In this document: in pieces, positions 7,652 to 16,453 of the stretch
Position numbering within the stretch: the first letter of the stretch is position 1
How the letters are laid out: each line of letters starts with the position of its first letter
Assembly: GCA_026706075.1 (NCBI GenBank)
Contig: JAPOZM010000114.1
Location: forward strand, 17,051-81,050
Direction: 5' to 3'
Length of the DNA stretch: 64,000 nt
Source: Gemmatimonadaceae bacterium
GTDB taxonomy: Bacteria > Latescibacterota > UBA2968 > UBA8231
Notes under the pieces: model-generated
What the model was told of the DNA's origin: nothing
The model's input: the letters and a program-made list of their open reading frames with translations, nothing else
Database searches by the model: none
Made by a program: the position numbers and the translations under genes

Positions 7652-9421
7652 ATGCCCTCACGACACCTGCCCCTTCTCAGCCTCGATGACCCTCTGCCGC
7701 CGCCGCGCTGGGCGCTTCTCCAGCGCCACGTCCTCGACGCCGAGGCGTCGGCCTGCCGCGACTTCTTCGGCAAGTACTTCGATCCCCACTCCGGCTACCT
7801 CCTGACGGTACCCCGGTGGGGCGGAGACGACGGGCCGGACGACGCCGCCGAGAACCAGCTCAACTGGACCACCCTCCACGCCCTCGGCGGGGCCGACGAC
7901 CTGCTGGACATGTTCCGCACCGGCTTCGAGGGCCACCTGCGCCAGTACACGGAGGCCCGCACCGTCGAGGTGCCCATGGCCCGCGACGGCATGTACTACA
8001 AGGAGTTCCCCGTCTCCCTCGACTGGTTCCACCACGGGGAGGGCTTCTCCGCCTACCTCCTCTACGGCCTGTGCGACCCCTGGGACGCCGCCTACGAGCG
8101 CCGCCTCCGGCGCTGGGCCGCCATGTACGACGGCACAGACGAGACCGCCCCGAACTACGACCCCGACCACCGCATCGTGCGCTCCATGTTCAACGGCAGC
8201 CGCGGGCCCCTGCTGCGCAAGGCCACGGCCCTCGACTGGGCCGGCGACCCGATCGAGATCGAGGGCCGCTTCCGCCTCGGCCACGGCGAACGCAACTTCG
8301 CCGAGATGCTCGCCCACTTCGAGGAATACACCGACGTGGTCGGCGACAGTCCGCTGAACCTCGAGGCCACCCACCTGGGGCTGGCGGCCTACCTGATCAC
8401 CGGCGAAGACCGCTACCGCGGGGGGGTCGTGGACTACGTCGACGCCTGGGTGGAGCGCACCGGGGAGAACGGCGGCATCATCCCTTCCAACATCGGCCTC
8501 GACGGCACCATCGGGGGAGCCGCCGGGGGCCGCTGGTGGGGCGGCTGCTACGGCTGGGGCTTCACGGTGACGGTGCCCCAGACAGGGGCGGCGGCGCACC
8601 GCCCGGCCTGCTACTCCCGGCCGCACTTCGGCTTCGCCCACGGACTGCTGCTCACGGGGCAGCAGGGCTACGTCGACACCTGGCGCGGCGTCCTCGACAA
8701 GGTCAACGAGAACGCGAAGCAGGAGGGCGGGCAGACCCTCTACCCCTACATGCACGGCGACGACGGCTGGTACGACTTCCGGCCGCAGCCGTTCTCGCCC
8801 GGGGCGCAGGAGATCTGGTTCTGGTCCCAGCGGGAGGACGACCGTCAGCGAGTGGCCGGCGACGGCTGGGTGCGCTACCTGGCGGGGGAGGAACCCGGTT
8901 ACCCGGAGGCGGCCCTGGAGTCGGTGCTCGACCAGGTCCGCAACCGCATGCGCGGCGTGGCCGAGGACGAGTCGAGCATCGACACCCGGCTCTCCGACGA
9001 CATGAACCACCTCAACCCGGCGCTCACCGACACCCTGGTGAAGCTGTTGCTCGGGGGTCTCCCCGTCGGCCGATCCTGTCACACCCTGCACTGCCGCCTC
9101 CGCTACTTCGACCCCGACGCGCGCCGGGCCGGTCTGCCGCCGCAGGTGGCGGCCTTGGTGGACGGCATGAGCGACGGCGAGGTCAGCGTGCAGCTGGTCA
9201 ACCTCGACCCCGTCCGCGAGCGCCACGTGGTCGTCCAGGGCGGCGCCTACGGGGAGCACCGGATCGAGCGCGTCACCGCCGGCGACAGCCCTCCGATCGA
9301 CGTGGCGGGAGAGGGCTCGTCCTTCACGGTGCGGCTGGAGCCCGGCGCCGGGGGCCGGCTGCGCATCGCCCAGCGCCGATACTCGCGGCAGCCGACCTTC
9401 GCCTTTCCCTGGGAGCGGTAG
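7652..9421 (+). CDS. Large protein with six-hairpin (alpha/alpha-barrel) character, function unknown
   Basis: The 589-residue product is rich in aromatic and glycine residues. Blocks such as GGRWWGGCYGWGF, YPYMHGDDGWYDFRPQPFS and QEIWFWSQRED resemble (alpha/alpha)6-barrel glycan-active enzymes, and a beta-sandwich-like region ends the protein. I do not recognise the family with certainty. ATG 7652 is preferred over the in-frame ATG at 7607 because it follows an AAAGGA site. No signal peptide is evident, so it is probably cytoplasmic, unlike many secreted glycosidases. It is followed after 2 bases by an SGNH hydrolase and is divergent from an amidohydrolase, which suggests a small catabolic cluster for an acylated saccharide or related compound. 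That role is inference. Confidence 0.6.
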   Translation: MPSRHLPLLSLDDPLPPPRWALLQRHVLDAEASACRDFFGKYFDPHSGYLLTVPRWGGDDGPDDAAENQLNWTTLHALGGADDLLDMFRTGFEGHLRQYTEARTVEVPMARDGMYYKEFPVSLDWFHHGEGFSAYLLYGLCDPWDAAYERRLRRWAAMYDGTDETAPNYDPDHRIVRSMFNGSRGPLLRKATALDWAGDPIEIEGRFRLGHGERNFAEMLAHFEEYTDVVGDSPLNLEATHLGLAAYLITGEDRYRGGVVDYVDAWVERTGENGGIIPSNIGLDGTIGGAAGGRWWGGCYGWGFTVTVPQTGAAAHRPACYSRPHFGFAHGLLLTGQQGYVDTWRGVLDKVNENAKQEGGQTLYPYMHGDDGWYDFRPQPFSPGAQEIWFWSQREDDRQRVAGDGWVRYLAGEEPGYPEAALESVLDQVRNRMRGVAEDESSIDTRLSDDMNHLNPALTDTLVKLLLGGLPVGRSCHTLHCRLRYFDPDARRAGLPPQVAALVDGMSDGEVSVQLVNLDPVRERHVVVQGGAYGEHRIERVTAGDSPPIDVAGEGSSFTVRLEPGAGGRLRIAQRRYSRQPTFAFPWER

Positions 9422-9423
9422 AG

Positions 9424-10449
9424 ATGCAGATCACTCCGCTGACCGACGATCTATTCCAGGGTCACGTCGAGCTGGAGCGCGGCGACGGCTGGGTCAAGCC
9501 GTGGCGGCTGCCCCACGCCCGGCGGGCCCTGTTCCCGTCGCCGGGCGACGACCTGATGGCCCGGGCCGGGACCGCCAGCGGCGTACGCCTGCGCTTCGCC
9601 ACTGCGGCGACGCGCCTGCGCCTGCGCTTCCTGCCCCTGCCCATGTCGGCCCCCGCCGAGGGCCGTGATGGATTCCACTTCGACGCGACGATCGACGGCG
9701 AGCTGATCGCCAGCGCCGCGGCGCCGCCGGGGTCGGGAGAAGCGGTCTTCGAAGGGCTGCCGGACGTAGACAAGGTCGTCGAGCTGTGGCTGTCGCAGGA
9801 GATCCCCGTCCACCTGACCGGCCTCGAGGCGGACGCGCCTTGCGCCCCGGCGGGGGAGGACCGGCCGCGCTGGGTGACCTACGGCAGCTCCCTCACCCAC
9901 TGCGTGCGCGCCCACAGCCCGGCGCGCACCTGGCCGGCCATCGTCGCCCGGCGCCGGGGTCTCCATCTCACCAGCCTCGGCTTCGGCGGCCAGTGCCACC
10001 TCGACGCCATGGTCGGCATGGTGATCGCCGGCCTGCCGGCCGACTACATCACCCTCAAGCTGGGCATCAACACCATCAACGCGCCGACCCTGGCGGGGCG
10101 CACCTACCCGGCGGCGACCGTGGCGCTGGTGCAGATCATCCGCCAGAAGCACCCGGACACGCCCCTGGCCCTGGTCTCTCCCATCGGCTACCCGCCGCGC
10201 GAGACCGACCCCAACGCCGCCGGCTACACGATCTCGGCGATGCGCCGCGACATGGAGGACGTTCACCGCCGGCTCTCCGGCCTGGGCGACGCCAACCTGA
10301 TCTGCGTCGATGGCCTGGAGGTCTTCGACCTCGACCTGATCGAGCGCTACGCCGAGGACCAGTGCCACCCCGACGGCGACGGCATCGAGGTGCAGGCGGA
10401 CAACTTCGACCGCGCCGTGATGGAGCGGCTGATCTCCCAGGGGAGTTGA
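9424..10449 (+). CDS. SGNH/GDSL-family hydrolase
   Basis: The 341-residue protein starts 2 bases after the previous stop. Residues about 1-145 form a beta-sandwich-like N-terminal domain. The C-terminal half carries the SGNH blocks: TYGSSLTHC (block I, with Ser-Ser in place of Asp-Ser), a glycine in GFGGQCHLD (block II), LKLGINTIN with the oxyanion asparagine (block III), and DQCHPDGDG with the Asp-x-x-His pair (block V). All four catalytic or oxyanion positions are therefore present. Such proteins are usually carbohydrate esterases or lipases. No signal peptide is seen. Tight coupling to the upstream six-hairpin-like gene implies a shared substrate. Confidence 0.8.
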   Translation: MQITPLTDDLFQGHVELERGDGWVKPWRLPHARRALFPSPGDDLMARAGTASGVRLRFATAATRLRLRFLPLPMSAPAEGRDGFHFDATIDGELIASAAAPPGSGEAVFEGLPDVDKVVELWLSQEIPVHLTGLEADAPCAPAGEDRPRWVTYGSSLTHCVRAHSPARTWPAIVARRRGLHLTSLGFGGQCHLDAMVGMVIAGLPADYITLKLGINTINAPTLAGRTYPAATVALVQIIRQKHPDTPLALVSPIGYPPRETDPNAAGYTISAMRRDMEDVHRRLSGLGDANLICVDGLEVFDLDLIERYAEDQCHPDGDGIEVQADNFDRAVMERLISQGS

Positions 10450-10595
10450 AGGACGGGAGCCACGGGCAGCGGCTGCATTCCAGGCGGCGGAAACGAGGCC
10501 AAAGGCCGCGGCTGTCCGAGCACATCCGGACGGTCCCACGGTTGGATTGTCCCCGTCGCGAAGCCTCCTTACCTTCGCCGCGACCGGAGACGATC

Positions 10596-10835
10596 ATGGC
10601 CGAGTCCTTGCCCGACAGCTCCACGGCTCGTGACGCTGCCCTCGAGTTCATCCGCCATCACCGCCGCGGGTCCCTCTGGTTTGTCACGGATGGCCACGAA
10701 CCCGCCAGCACGGATGAGTTGATCCGTGCTATCCGGCGGATCGAGGGGACAGGCTCCCGAGAGGCGTACGTGGAGGCGAGGAGGCTGCGCGAGTGGCTCT
10801 CACGGGATTCCAGCGCCGCGTCTGCCGGCTCCTAG
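10596..10835 (+). CDS. Small protein preceding AbiEii-type gene, candidate antitoxin
   Basis: A 79-residue product starts at ATG 10596 after a clear GGAGA ribosome site. It is charged and helical, with a DAALEFIRHHRRGS segment and a C-terminal REWLSRD helix. The last 43 bases overlap the start of the next gene, a nucleotidyltransferase of the AbiEii/AbiGii toxin family. Position, size and overlap fit the antitoxin or partner of that protein, but the sequence does not resemble the usual AbiEi antitoxin that I know. Assignment rests on context only. Confidence 0.5.
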   Translation: MAESLPDSSTARDAALEFIRHHRRGSLWFVTDGHEPASTDELIRAIRRIEGTGSREAYVEARRLREWLSRDSSAASAGS

Positions 10836-11608
10836 CTCACAGTCGGAAGAGCCGCGGTGACAGCTATGTCGCCGGCGCGGCCGCTCTCAACGAGTTGATC
10901 CAGGCCCCCCGCCTGTCCGACGACGTCGACCTGTTTCACGACAGTGACGAGGCGCTGCTCGTCACCTGGGACAGGGACCGGCGCCTTCTGCAGGATGAAG
11001 GGTTCCATCTGGAGGTCCTGCGCGACCGGCCGGCCTTCATCGAGGCCCTCGTGGGCAGCGGCGAGGCCCGCCTGCGCCTGCAGTGGGCGCGCGACAGCGC
11101 CTATCGGTTCTTTCCCCTCGTGGAGCACGAAGACTTCGGCCTGACCCTCCACCCGTACGACCTGGCCACCAACAAGGTCCTGGCGATGGTCGGGAGACTC
11201 GAGGCGCGCGACTGGGTCGACGTCCTCTCCGCCCACGAGCGCGTGCAGCACCTCGGACTCCTGCTGTGGGGCGCCTGCGGCAAGGACCCGGGCTTCGGAC
11301 CCGGCGCCATTCTGAACCACGCCCGCCGCTCGGCCCGCTACACCCAGGACGAGCTGTCGGATCTGTCCTTCGAGGGAGACCCGCCCGACGCGGCGCTGCT
11401 GGCCCGCAAGTGGCGCGCCGCCGCCGACGAAGCCGAACTGGTGATGGATGCCTTGCCCGCCGCGCGCGCCGGCACCTGCGTGCTCGACCGCGGCCTGCGC
11501 CTGTTCCGGGGCACGCTGGAGGACCTGCGGGGAGCCGTTGCGGCTGGTGGCCTGTGCTACCACCGTGGGCGCGTCCAGGGAGCGTATCCGCGTGTCCTTC
11601 CAGAGTAG
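10793..11608 (+). CDS. AbiEii/AbiGii-family nucleotidyltransferase (toxin-like)
   Basis: The 271-residue product has the N-terminal MALTGFQRRVCRLLA helix and then the nucleotidyltransferase core. The strand LSDDVDLFHD carries the D-x-D metal motif after a conserved serine. DLATNKVLAM and the following DWVDVL are also family hallmarks, in which a lysine and acidic residues line the active site. AbiEii proteins are toxins of type IV-like or related abortive-infection systems, but many chromosomal members are of unknown use. The GTG start is inside the preceding small gene, so the two are translationally coupled. Stand-alone housekeeping nucleotidyltransferase activity is the main alternative. 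Confidence 0.7.
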   Translation: MALTGFQRRVCRLLAHSRKSRGDSYVAGAAALNELIQAPRLSDDVDLFHDSDEALLVTWDRDRRLLQDEGFHLEVLRDRPAFIEALVGSGEARLRLQWARDSAYRFFPLVEHEDFGLTLHPYDLATNKVLAMVGRLEARDWVDVLSAHERVQHLGLLLWGACGKDPGFGPGAILNHARRSARYTQDELSDLSFEGDPPDAALLARKWRAAADEAELVMDALPAARAGTCVLDRGLRLFRGTLEDLRGAVAAGGLCYHRGRVQGAYPRVLPE

Positions 11609-11799
11609 ACTCTCCGCGCATCTTCCACAGGTGCACCGCCGCTTCCAGGGGAACCAAGGGCCGCCCTGCTGTCGGGGTGCCGCGGGCAGCCCTCTTTCTC
11701 GCCCCAAAGTCCATTATTAGTTTACGGAACACCCGCGATTCCGCGCCGGACCCCCCCGACTCCGGCGTTCTCCCCACCCCCACCGGCTCTCCCCTGCCC

Positions 11800-13542
11800 A
11801 TGTCGCGCAACCTCATCGCCCTGCAGAACAAGTTTCTCGGTGAGGGGCAGACCGTCTACGACGAGCTGGCCCGCATCCACGAGCGCCAGGGGGCGGTGAC
11901 CGACGACGACATCCTGCAGCTGGCCCGTGACCACAACCTGCCTCCTTCCCACGTGCGGGCCACGGCCAGGTTCTACGACGAGCTGAGCCAGGACCGGCCG
12001 GCCGAGCATTCCCTCAAGATCTGCATCGGCGAAGCCTGCCGCGCCGCGGGCTGCGACGCCGTACTCTCCCGTTGCGAGGACGCCCTCGGCATCCAGTCCG
12101 GAGAGGTCTCTGCCGAGGGGGCCCGCCTCGAGCACGTGGCCTGTCTCGGCTACTGCGGCCTGGGCCCCAACGCCATGGTCGACGGCGAGCCCCTCTCCCT
12201 CGCCGGCAACGGCTCCCTGGATGATGTCCTCGATCACGTCCGCGGCTCCCGTCAGCACGACCGGCCCGAACCGGTCAACTCCGTCTACCCGCCGGGCGAC
12301 GGCGAGCCCTGCGTCCTGCTGCGCCACGCCGGGCACGAGGTCACGGGCCTGGAGCAGGCGAGATCCCGCGGCATCTACTCAGGGCTTGAGAAGGCCCTCT
12401 CCTCCATGACGCCGCAGCAGGTGATCGACGAGGTCAAGGCCAGCCAGCTGCGCGGACGGGGCGGGGCCGGTTTTCCGGCCGGGGTCAAGCTGCAGACGGT
12501 GGCCGACAGCGAGGCCCCGGACGGCTCGGGCCGGCGCTTCGTGGTCGTCAACTTCGACGAGGGCGACGCCGGGGCCTACATCGACAAGGAGCTGATCGAG
12601 CGCGACCCCCACACCCAGATCGAGGGGGTGCTGCTGGCCGCCTGGGCCACCGGCGCCCGGCACGCCTGGATCTATGCCCGTTTCGAGTACCCCCGGGCCC
12701 GGAAGGTCCTCGAGCAGGCCGTGGACGAAGCACGGGCCGCCGGTCTCCTCGAGGGCTGCGAGATCACCGTGGTCCGGGGGCAGGGGGCCTACATCTGCGG
12801 CGAGGAGACGAGCCTGCTGCGCTCGCTGGAGGGGCTGCCGGCGCTGGTCGGCACGCGGCCTCCCTTTCCGGCCCAGGAGGGGCTGTGGCGCTGCCCGACG
12901 GCGGTCAACAACGTGGAGACGATCCACAACCTCCCCTGGATCGTCGAGCACGGCGGCGAGGCCTACGCGGCCCTCGGCAGCGAGACTTCCCGGGGCACCA
13001 AGCTCCTGAGCCTCAACTCGCGCGTGCGGCGGCCCGGGCTCTACGAGGTCGCGCTGGGCACCACCCTGCGCGAGGTGATCTTCCAGAAGGCCGGCGGCAT
13101 GGCCGACGGGCAGGTCCTCAAGGCGGTGCAGGTGGGCGGCCCCCTCGGCGGACTGTTGCCGGAGCCGCTCCTCGACACGCCGCTGGAGTTCGAGGCCATG
13201 GCCGCCGCCGGCGCCCTGCTGGGCCACGGCGGCATCGTCGTCTACTCGCAGGAGGACGACCTCGTAAAGATCGGCCGCGGCCTGTTCCACTTCTGCGCCG
13301 TCGAGAGCTGCGGCAAGTGCTTTCCCTGCCGCATCGGCGCCGTGCGCGGCACCGAGCTGTTCGACCAGATGATGGAGGAGGGCGTCACCGATCAACGGCT
13401 GGAGCTGCTCGGCGACCTCTGCGAGACGATGAAGTACGGCAGCCTGTGCGCCATGGGGGGGCTGACGCCGGCGCCGATCGAATCCCTCGTGGAGCACTTC
13501 CCCGCGGAGCTTGACCGCTACCGCCGCGAGCCGGCGGGCTGA
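11800..13542 (+). CDS. NAD-dependent formate dehydrogenase beta subunit, NuoE-NuoF fusion
   Basis: The 580-residue protein joins two complex-I-like modules. Residues about 1-150 are a NuoE-type thioredoxin-like domain binding a 2Fe-2S cluster (CIGEACRAAGC and CLGYCG). The remainder is NuoF-like: GRGGAGFPAG for NADH, NFDEGDAGAYIDK for FMN, and a 4Fe-4S site (ESCGKCFPCR plus a later cysteine in GSLCAMGG). It would pass electrons from formate to NAD+. The start ATG has no recognisable ribosome site. FdhA follows after 19 bases, forming the core of a cytoplasmic formate dehydrogenase. A hydrogenase diaphorase subunit is excluded by that neighbour. Confidence 0.9.
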   Translation: MSRNLIALQNKFLGEGQTVYDELARIHERQGAVTDDDILQLARDHNLPPSHVRATARFYDELSQDRPAEHSLKICIGEACRAAGCDAVLSRCEDALGIQSGEVSAEGARLEHVACLGYCGLGPNAMVDGEPLSLAGNGSLDDVLDHVRGSRQHDRPEPVNSVYPPGDGEPCVLLRHAGHEVTGLEQARSRGIYSGLEKALSSMTPQQVIDEVKASQLRGRGGAGFPAGVKLQTVADSEAPDGSGRRFVVVNFDEGDAGAYIDKELIERDPHTQIEGVLLAAWATGARHAWIYARFEYPRARKVLEQAVDEARAAGLLEGCEITVVRGQGAYICGEETSLLRSLEGLPALVGTRPPFPAQEGLWRCPTAVNNVETIHNLPWIVEHGGEAYAALGSETSRGTKLLSLNSRVRRPGLYEVALGTTLREVIFQKAGGMADGQVLKAVQVGGPLGGLLPEPLLDTPLEFEAMAAAGALLGHGGIVVYSQEDDLVKIGRGLFHFCAVESCGKCFPCRIGAVRGTELFDQMMEEGVTDQRLELLGDLCETMKYGSLCAMGGLTPAPIESLVEHFPAELDRYRREPAG

Positions 13543-13561
13543 CAACAGAGGCAGGCAAGCG

Positions 13562-16438
13562 ATGTCGACAGTTTCGGGTGGTTCCGTTCACAACTCCGTG
13601 CTGGAGCAGGACACGAGGAGCGCCGTCGAGGTCGGACAGGCGATCCTCGAGGAACGGCAGAAGATGGCGGAGCCGAGGCCCGCGAAGCTCTCCGTCACCA
13701 TCGACGGGCAGCCGCTGCGCGTCGACGAGGGCAGCACCGTCCTCGAGGCGGTCCAGGCACTCGGCAAGTCGGTCCCCACCCTGTGCTACTCCGACCGCAT
13801 GAAGCCGTACGGCGCCTGCCGCACCTGCCTCGTGGAGCACGAGGGCCGCAAGCCGGTGGCCGCCTGCCACACGCCGGCCGCCGACGGCGCCCGCTACCGG
13901 ACCTCCTCGCCGCTGATCACCCGCCTGCGCCGCAACATCACCGAGCTGATCGTCTCCGACCACCCCCTGGAGTGCCTGGACTGCACGGCCAACGGCCGCT
14001 GCGAGCTGCAGAGCCTGGCCCAGCAGGTCGGCCTGCGCACGCCGCGCTACGAGAACCCCCGCACCCACGACCCGGAGCCGGACGACTCTCACCCCTTCAT
14101 CAAGCTCGAGATGGACAAGTGCATCGGCTGCGCCCGGTGCGTGCGCGCCTGCGACGAGGTGCAGGGCTCCTTCATCCTGCAGATGTCGGGCCGCGGCTAC
14201 GACACCAAGGTGATCGCCGGCAACGACACCGGCTTCGAGGAGGCCGACTGCGTCAGTTGCGGCCAGTGCGTCTTCGAGTGTCCCGTGGCCGCCCTCGAGG
14301 AGCCCGGCACCCGCGGCTTCGGCCTGCCCGACGAGACGACGACCACCACCTGCTCGTACTGCGGCGTCGGCTGCGCCCTGGACGTGCACACCAAGGACGG
14401 CCAGGTGGTCAACATCACACCCTCCAAGTCGGGGTCGGCCAACCTCGGCCACACCTGCGTGAAGGGCCGCTTCGCCCACCAGTTCGCCCATTCCGAGGAC
14501 CGCCTGCGCACGCCCCTGATCCGCGAGACCTGCGGCTTCCGCGAGGCCGGCTGGGAGGAGGCCCTCGACCTCGTCGCCTCCAGGCTCGGGGGCATCGCCC
14601 GCGAGCACGGCCCCGACGCCGTCGCCCTCATCTCCTCGTCGCGCTGCACCAACGAGGAGAACTACCTGATGCAGAAGCTGGCCCGCGTCGGATTGGGGAC
14701 CAACTCCATCGACAACTGCTCCCGCGTCTGCCACTCGCCGTCGTCCTACGCCCTCGGTCAGGCCCTGGGCACCGGGGCAGGCACCAACAGCTTCCAGGAC
14801 GTGGCCGACTCGGACGTGCTGATGATCGTCGGCGCCAACCCGACCGAGGCGCACCCGGTCTTCGGCGCCCGCATCAAGCAGGCCGTTCTCGCCGGCTGCA
14901 GGCTCATCGTCCTCGATCCCCGCAACACCGAGATAGCGCGCCTGGCCGACCTGCACCTGCCGGTGAGGCCGGGCTCGAACGTGGCCGTCATCAACGCCCT
15001 GCAGCACGTGCTCATCGAGGAGAACCTCATCGATCCCGAGTTCATCGGCCGCTGTGCCGAGGGTCTCGAGGAGGTGCGGTCCACGGTCGCCGAATGCACC
15101 CCCGAGTGGGCGGCGGAGATCGCCGCCATCGACCCGGACCTGATCCGCCGGGCGGCCCGTCTCTACGCCTCGGGACAGGCCTCGCAGATCCTGTGGGGGC
15201 TGGGCGTGACCGAGGCGGGGCACGGCTCCAACGCCGTCTTCGGCATGATCAACATGGCGGTCATGACCGGCAACATCGGCCGGCCCGGAACCGGCGCCTG
15301 CCCGATCCGCGGCCAGAACAACGTCCAGGGGGCCTCGGACGTGGGAGCCCTGCCGAACGTGTTCTCCGACTACCGGCCGGTCACCGACCCGGTGGCGCGG
15401 GCCGAGCACGCCGAGGTCTGGGGGGTGGAACCGCCCGACAACAGCGGCCTGCGCATCCCCGACATGTTCGATGCCGCCCACGCCGGCACCCTCAAGGCGA
15501 TGTACATCCTGGCCGAGGACGTGGCCCAGTCCGACCCGGACACCACCCACGTGGTGGGGGCCCTGGAGAGCCTCGACTTCCTGGTGGTGCAGGAGATCTT
15601 CATGACCCCCACCGCCGAGCTGGCCGACGTGGTGCTGCCGGGGACGACCTTCCTCGAGAAGTCGGGCACCTTCGTCAACTCCGACCGCCGCATCCAGAGG
15701 GTGCGCCCCGCCATCGAGCCGCTGGAGGGGGTGCGCGTCGACGGCGAGATCGTCCACGAGATCGGCCGGCGCATGGGGACCGATCTCGGCTTCGCCGACG
15801 CCGAGGGCCGCGTCGATCCCTCGAAGGTGATGGACGAGGTGGCCAGCCTGAGCCCGCTGTGGCGGGGCGTCAGCTACGCCCGCCTGGAGGAGAAGGGGTT
15901 CCTCCAGTGGCCCTGCGTCGACGCCGACGACCCGGGCAGCGACATCGTCCACCGCGGCGGCGCCTTCCTGCGAGGCCGGGCGCGCCTCACGCCCACGCCC
16001 TGGCAGCCGCCGGCCGAGCTGCCCGACGACGACTACCCGTGGATGCTGACCACGGGCCGCCAGCTCTTCCACTACAACGTGGGGACGATGACGCGCCGCA
16101 CCGACCTTTCGAAGCTGAACAAGGCCGCCGAGGAGACCCTGCGCATCCACCCCGGCGACGCCCGGCGGGTCGGCCTGCGGACCGGCGACCTGGTGCAGGT
16201 GGAGTCGCGCCGCGGGGCGGTGACGGTGCGCGCCGAGGTGACGCGGGCCTCGAACAGGGGAACGGTCTTCATGACCTTCCACTTCCCCGAGTCGAGGACC
16301 AACCTCCTCACCGGCGAGGGCAAGGACGAGTACACGGGCTGCCCCGAGTACAAGGTCTGCGCCGTGCGGCTGACGAAGGTGCCCGGCGCGGGGCCCGCGG
16401 GCGCCAACGGGCGCGGTGAGCCGGCCGCCGCCGGCTGA
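13562..16438 (+). CDS. fdhA: NAD-dependent formate dehydrogenase alpha subunit (molybdopterin, Cys type)
   Basis: The 958-residue protein carries an N-terminal 2Fe-2S ferredoxin-like domain (about residues 40-120), a His-Cys cluster region (ECLDCTANGRCEL) and two 4Fe-4S clusters (CIGCARCVRAC and CVSCGQCVFECP). The molybdenum/tungsten-bisPGD domain then begins at CSYCGVGC. The active-site ligand lies in the NCSRVCHSP motif and is cysteine (C390), not selenocysteine. The C-terminal MopB domain runs to the end (FMTFHFPESRTNLLT). It oxidises formate to CO2, or could reduce CO2 in reverse. The extra N-terminal 40 residues before the ferredoxin domain are unusual. No fdhD sulfurtransferase is in view. 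Nothing shows how the pair is regulated. Confidence 0.93.
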   Translation: MSTVSGGSVHNSVLEQDTRSAVEVGQAILEERQKMAEPRPAKLSVTIDGQPLRVDEGSTVLEAVQALGKSVPTLCYSDRMKPYGACRTCLVEHEGRKPVAACHTPAADGARYRTSSPLITRLRRNITELIVSDHPLECLDCTANGRCELQSLAQQVGLRTPRYENPRTHDPEPDDSHPFIKLEMDKCIGCARCVRACDEVQGSFILQMSGRGYDTKVIAGNDTGFEEADCVSCGQCVFECPVAALEEPGTRGFGLPDETTTTTCSYCGVGCALDVHTKDGQVVNITPSKSGSANLGHTCVKGRFAHQFAHSEDRLRTPLIRETCGFREAGWEEALDLVASRLGGIAREHGPDAVALISSSRCTNEENYLMQKLARVGLGTNSIDNCSRVCHSPSSYALGQALGTGAGTNSFQDVADSDVLMIVGANPTEAHPVFGARIKQAVLAGCRLIVLDPRNTEIARLADLHLPVRPGSNVAVINALQHVLIEENLIDPEFIGRCAEGLEEVRSTVAECTPEWAAEIAAIDPDLIRRAARLYASGQASQILWGLGVTEAGHGSNAVFGMINMAVMTGNIGRPGTGACPIRGQNNVQGASDVGALPNVFSDYRPVTDPVARAEHAEVWGVEPPDNSGLRIPDMFDAAHAGTLKAMYILAEDVAQSDPDTTHVVGALESLDFLVVQEIFMTPTAELADVVLPGTTFLEKSGTFVNSDRRIQRVRPAIEPLEGVRVDGEIVHEIGRRMGTDLGFADAEGRVDPSKVMDEVASLSPLWRGVSYARLEEKGFLQWPCVDADDPGSDIVHRGGAFLRGRARLTPTPWQPPAELPDDDYPWMLTTGRQLFHYNVGTMTRRTDLSKLNKAAEETLRIHPGDARRVGLRTGDLVQVESRRGAVTVRAEVTRASNRGTVFMTFHFPESRTNLLTGEGKDEYTGCPEYKVCAVRLTKVPGAGPAGANGRGEPAAAG

Positions 16439-16453
16439 ACCCTCAGCCGACGC

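Noticed and set aside
6488..9421. Long N-terminal extension of the six-hairpin-like protein
   Set aside because: The part before 7652 is antisense to the amidohydrolase and has no recognisable domain; a good ribosome site marks the later start.
13385..16282. A 965-residue open frame antisense to fdhA
   Set aside because: It is a by-product of high G+C: rich in Ala, Gly, Val, Arg and His with no domains, opposite a gene with full conserved motifs.
13562..16438. Selenocysteine at the formate dehydrogenase active site
   Set aside because: The active-site codon is TGC (Cys390); no in-frame TGA is present there.
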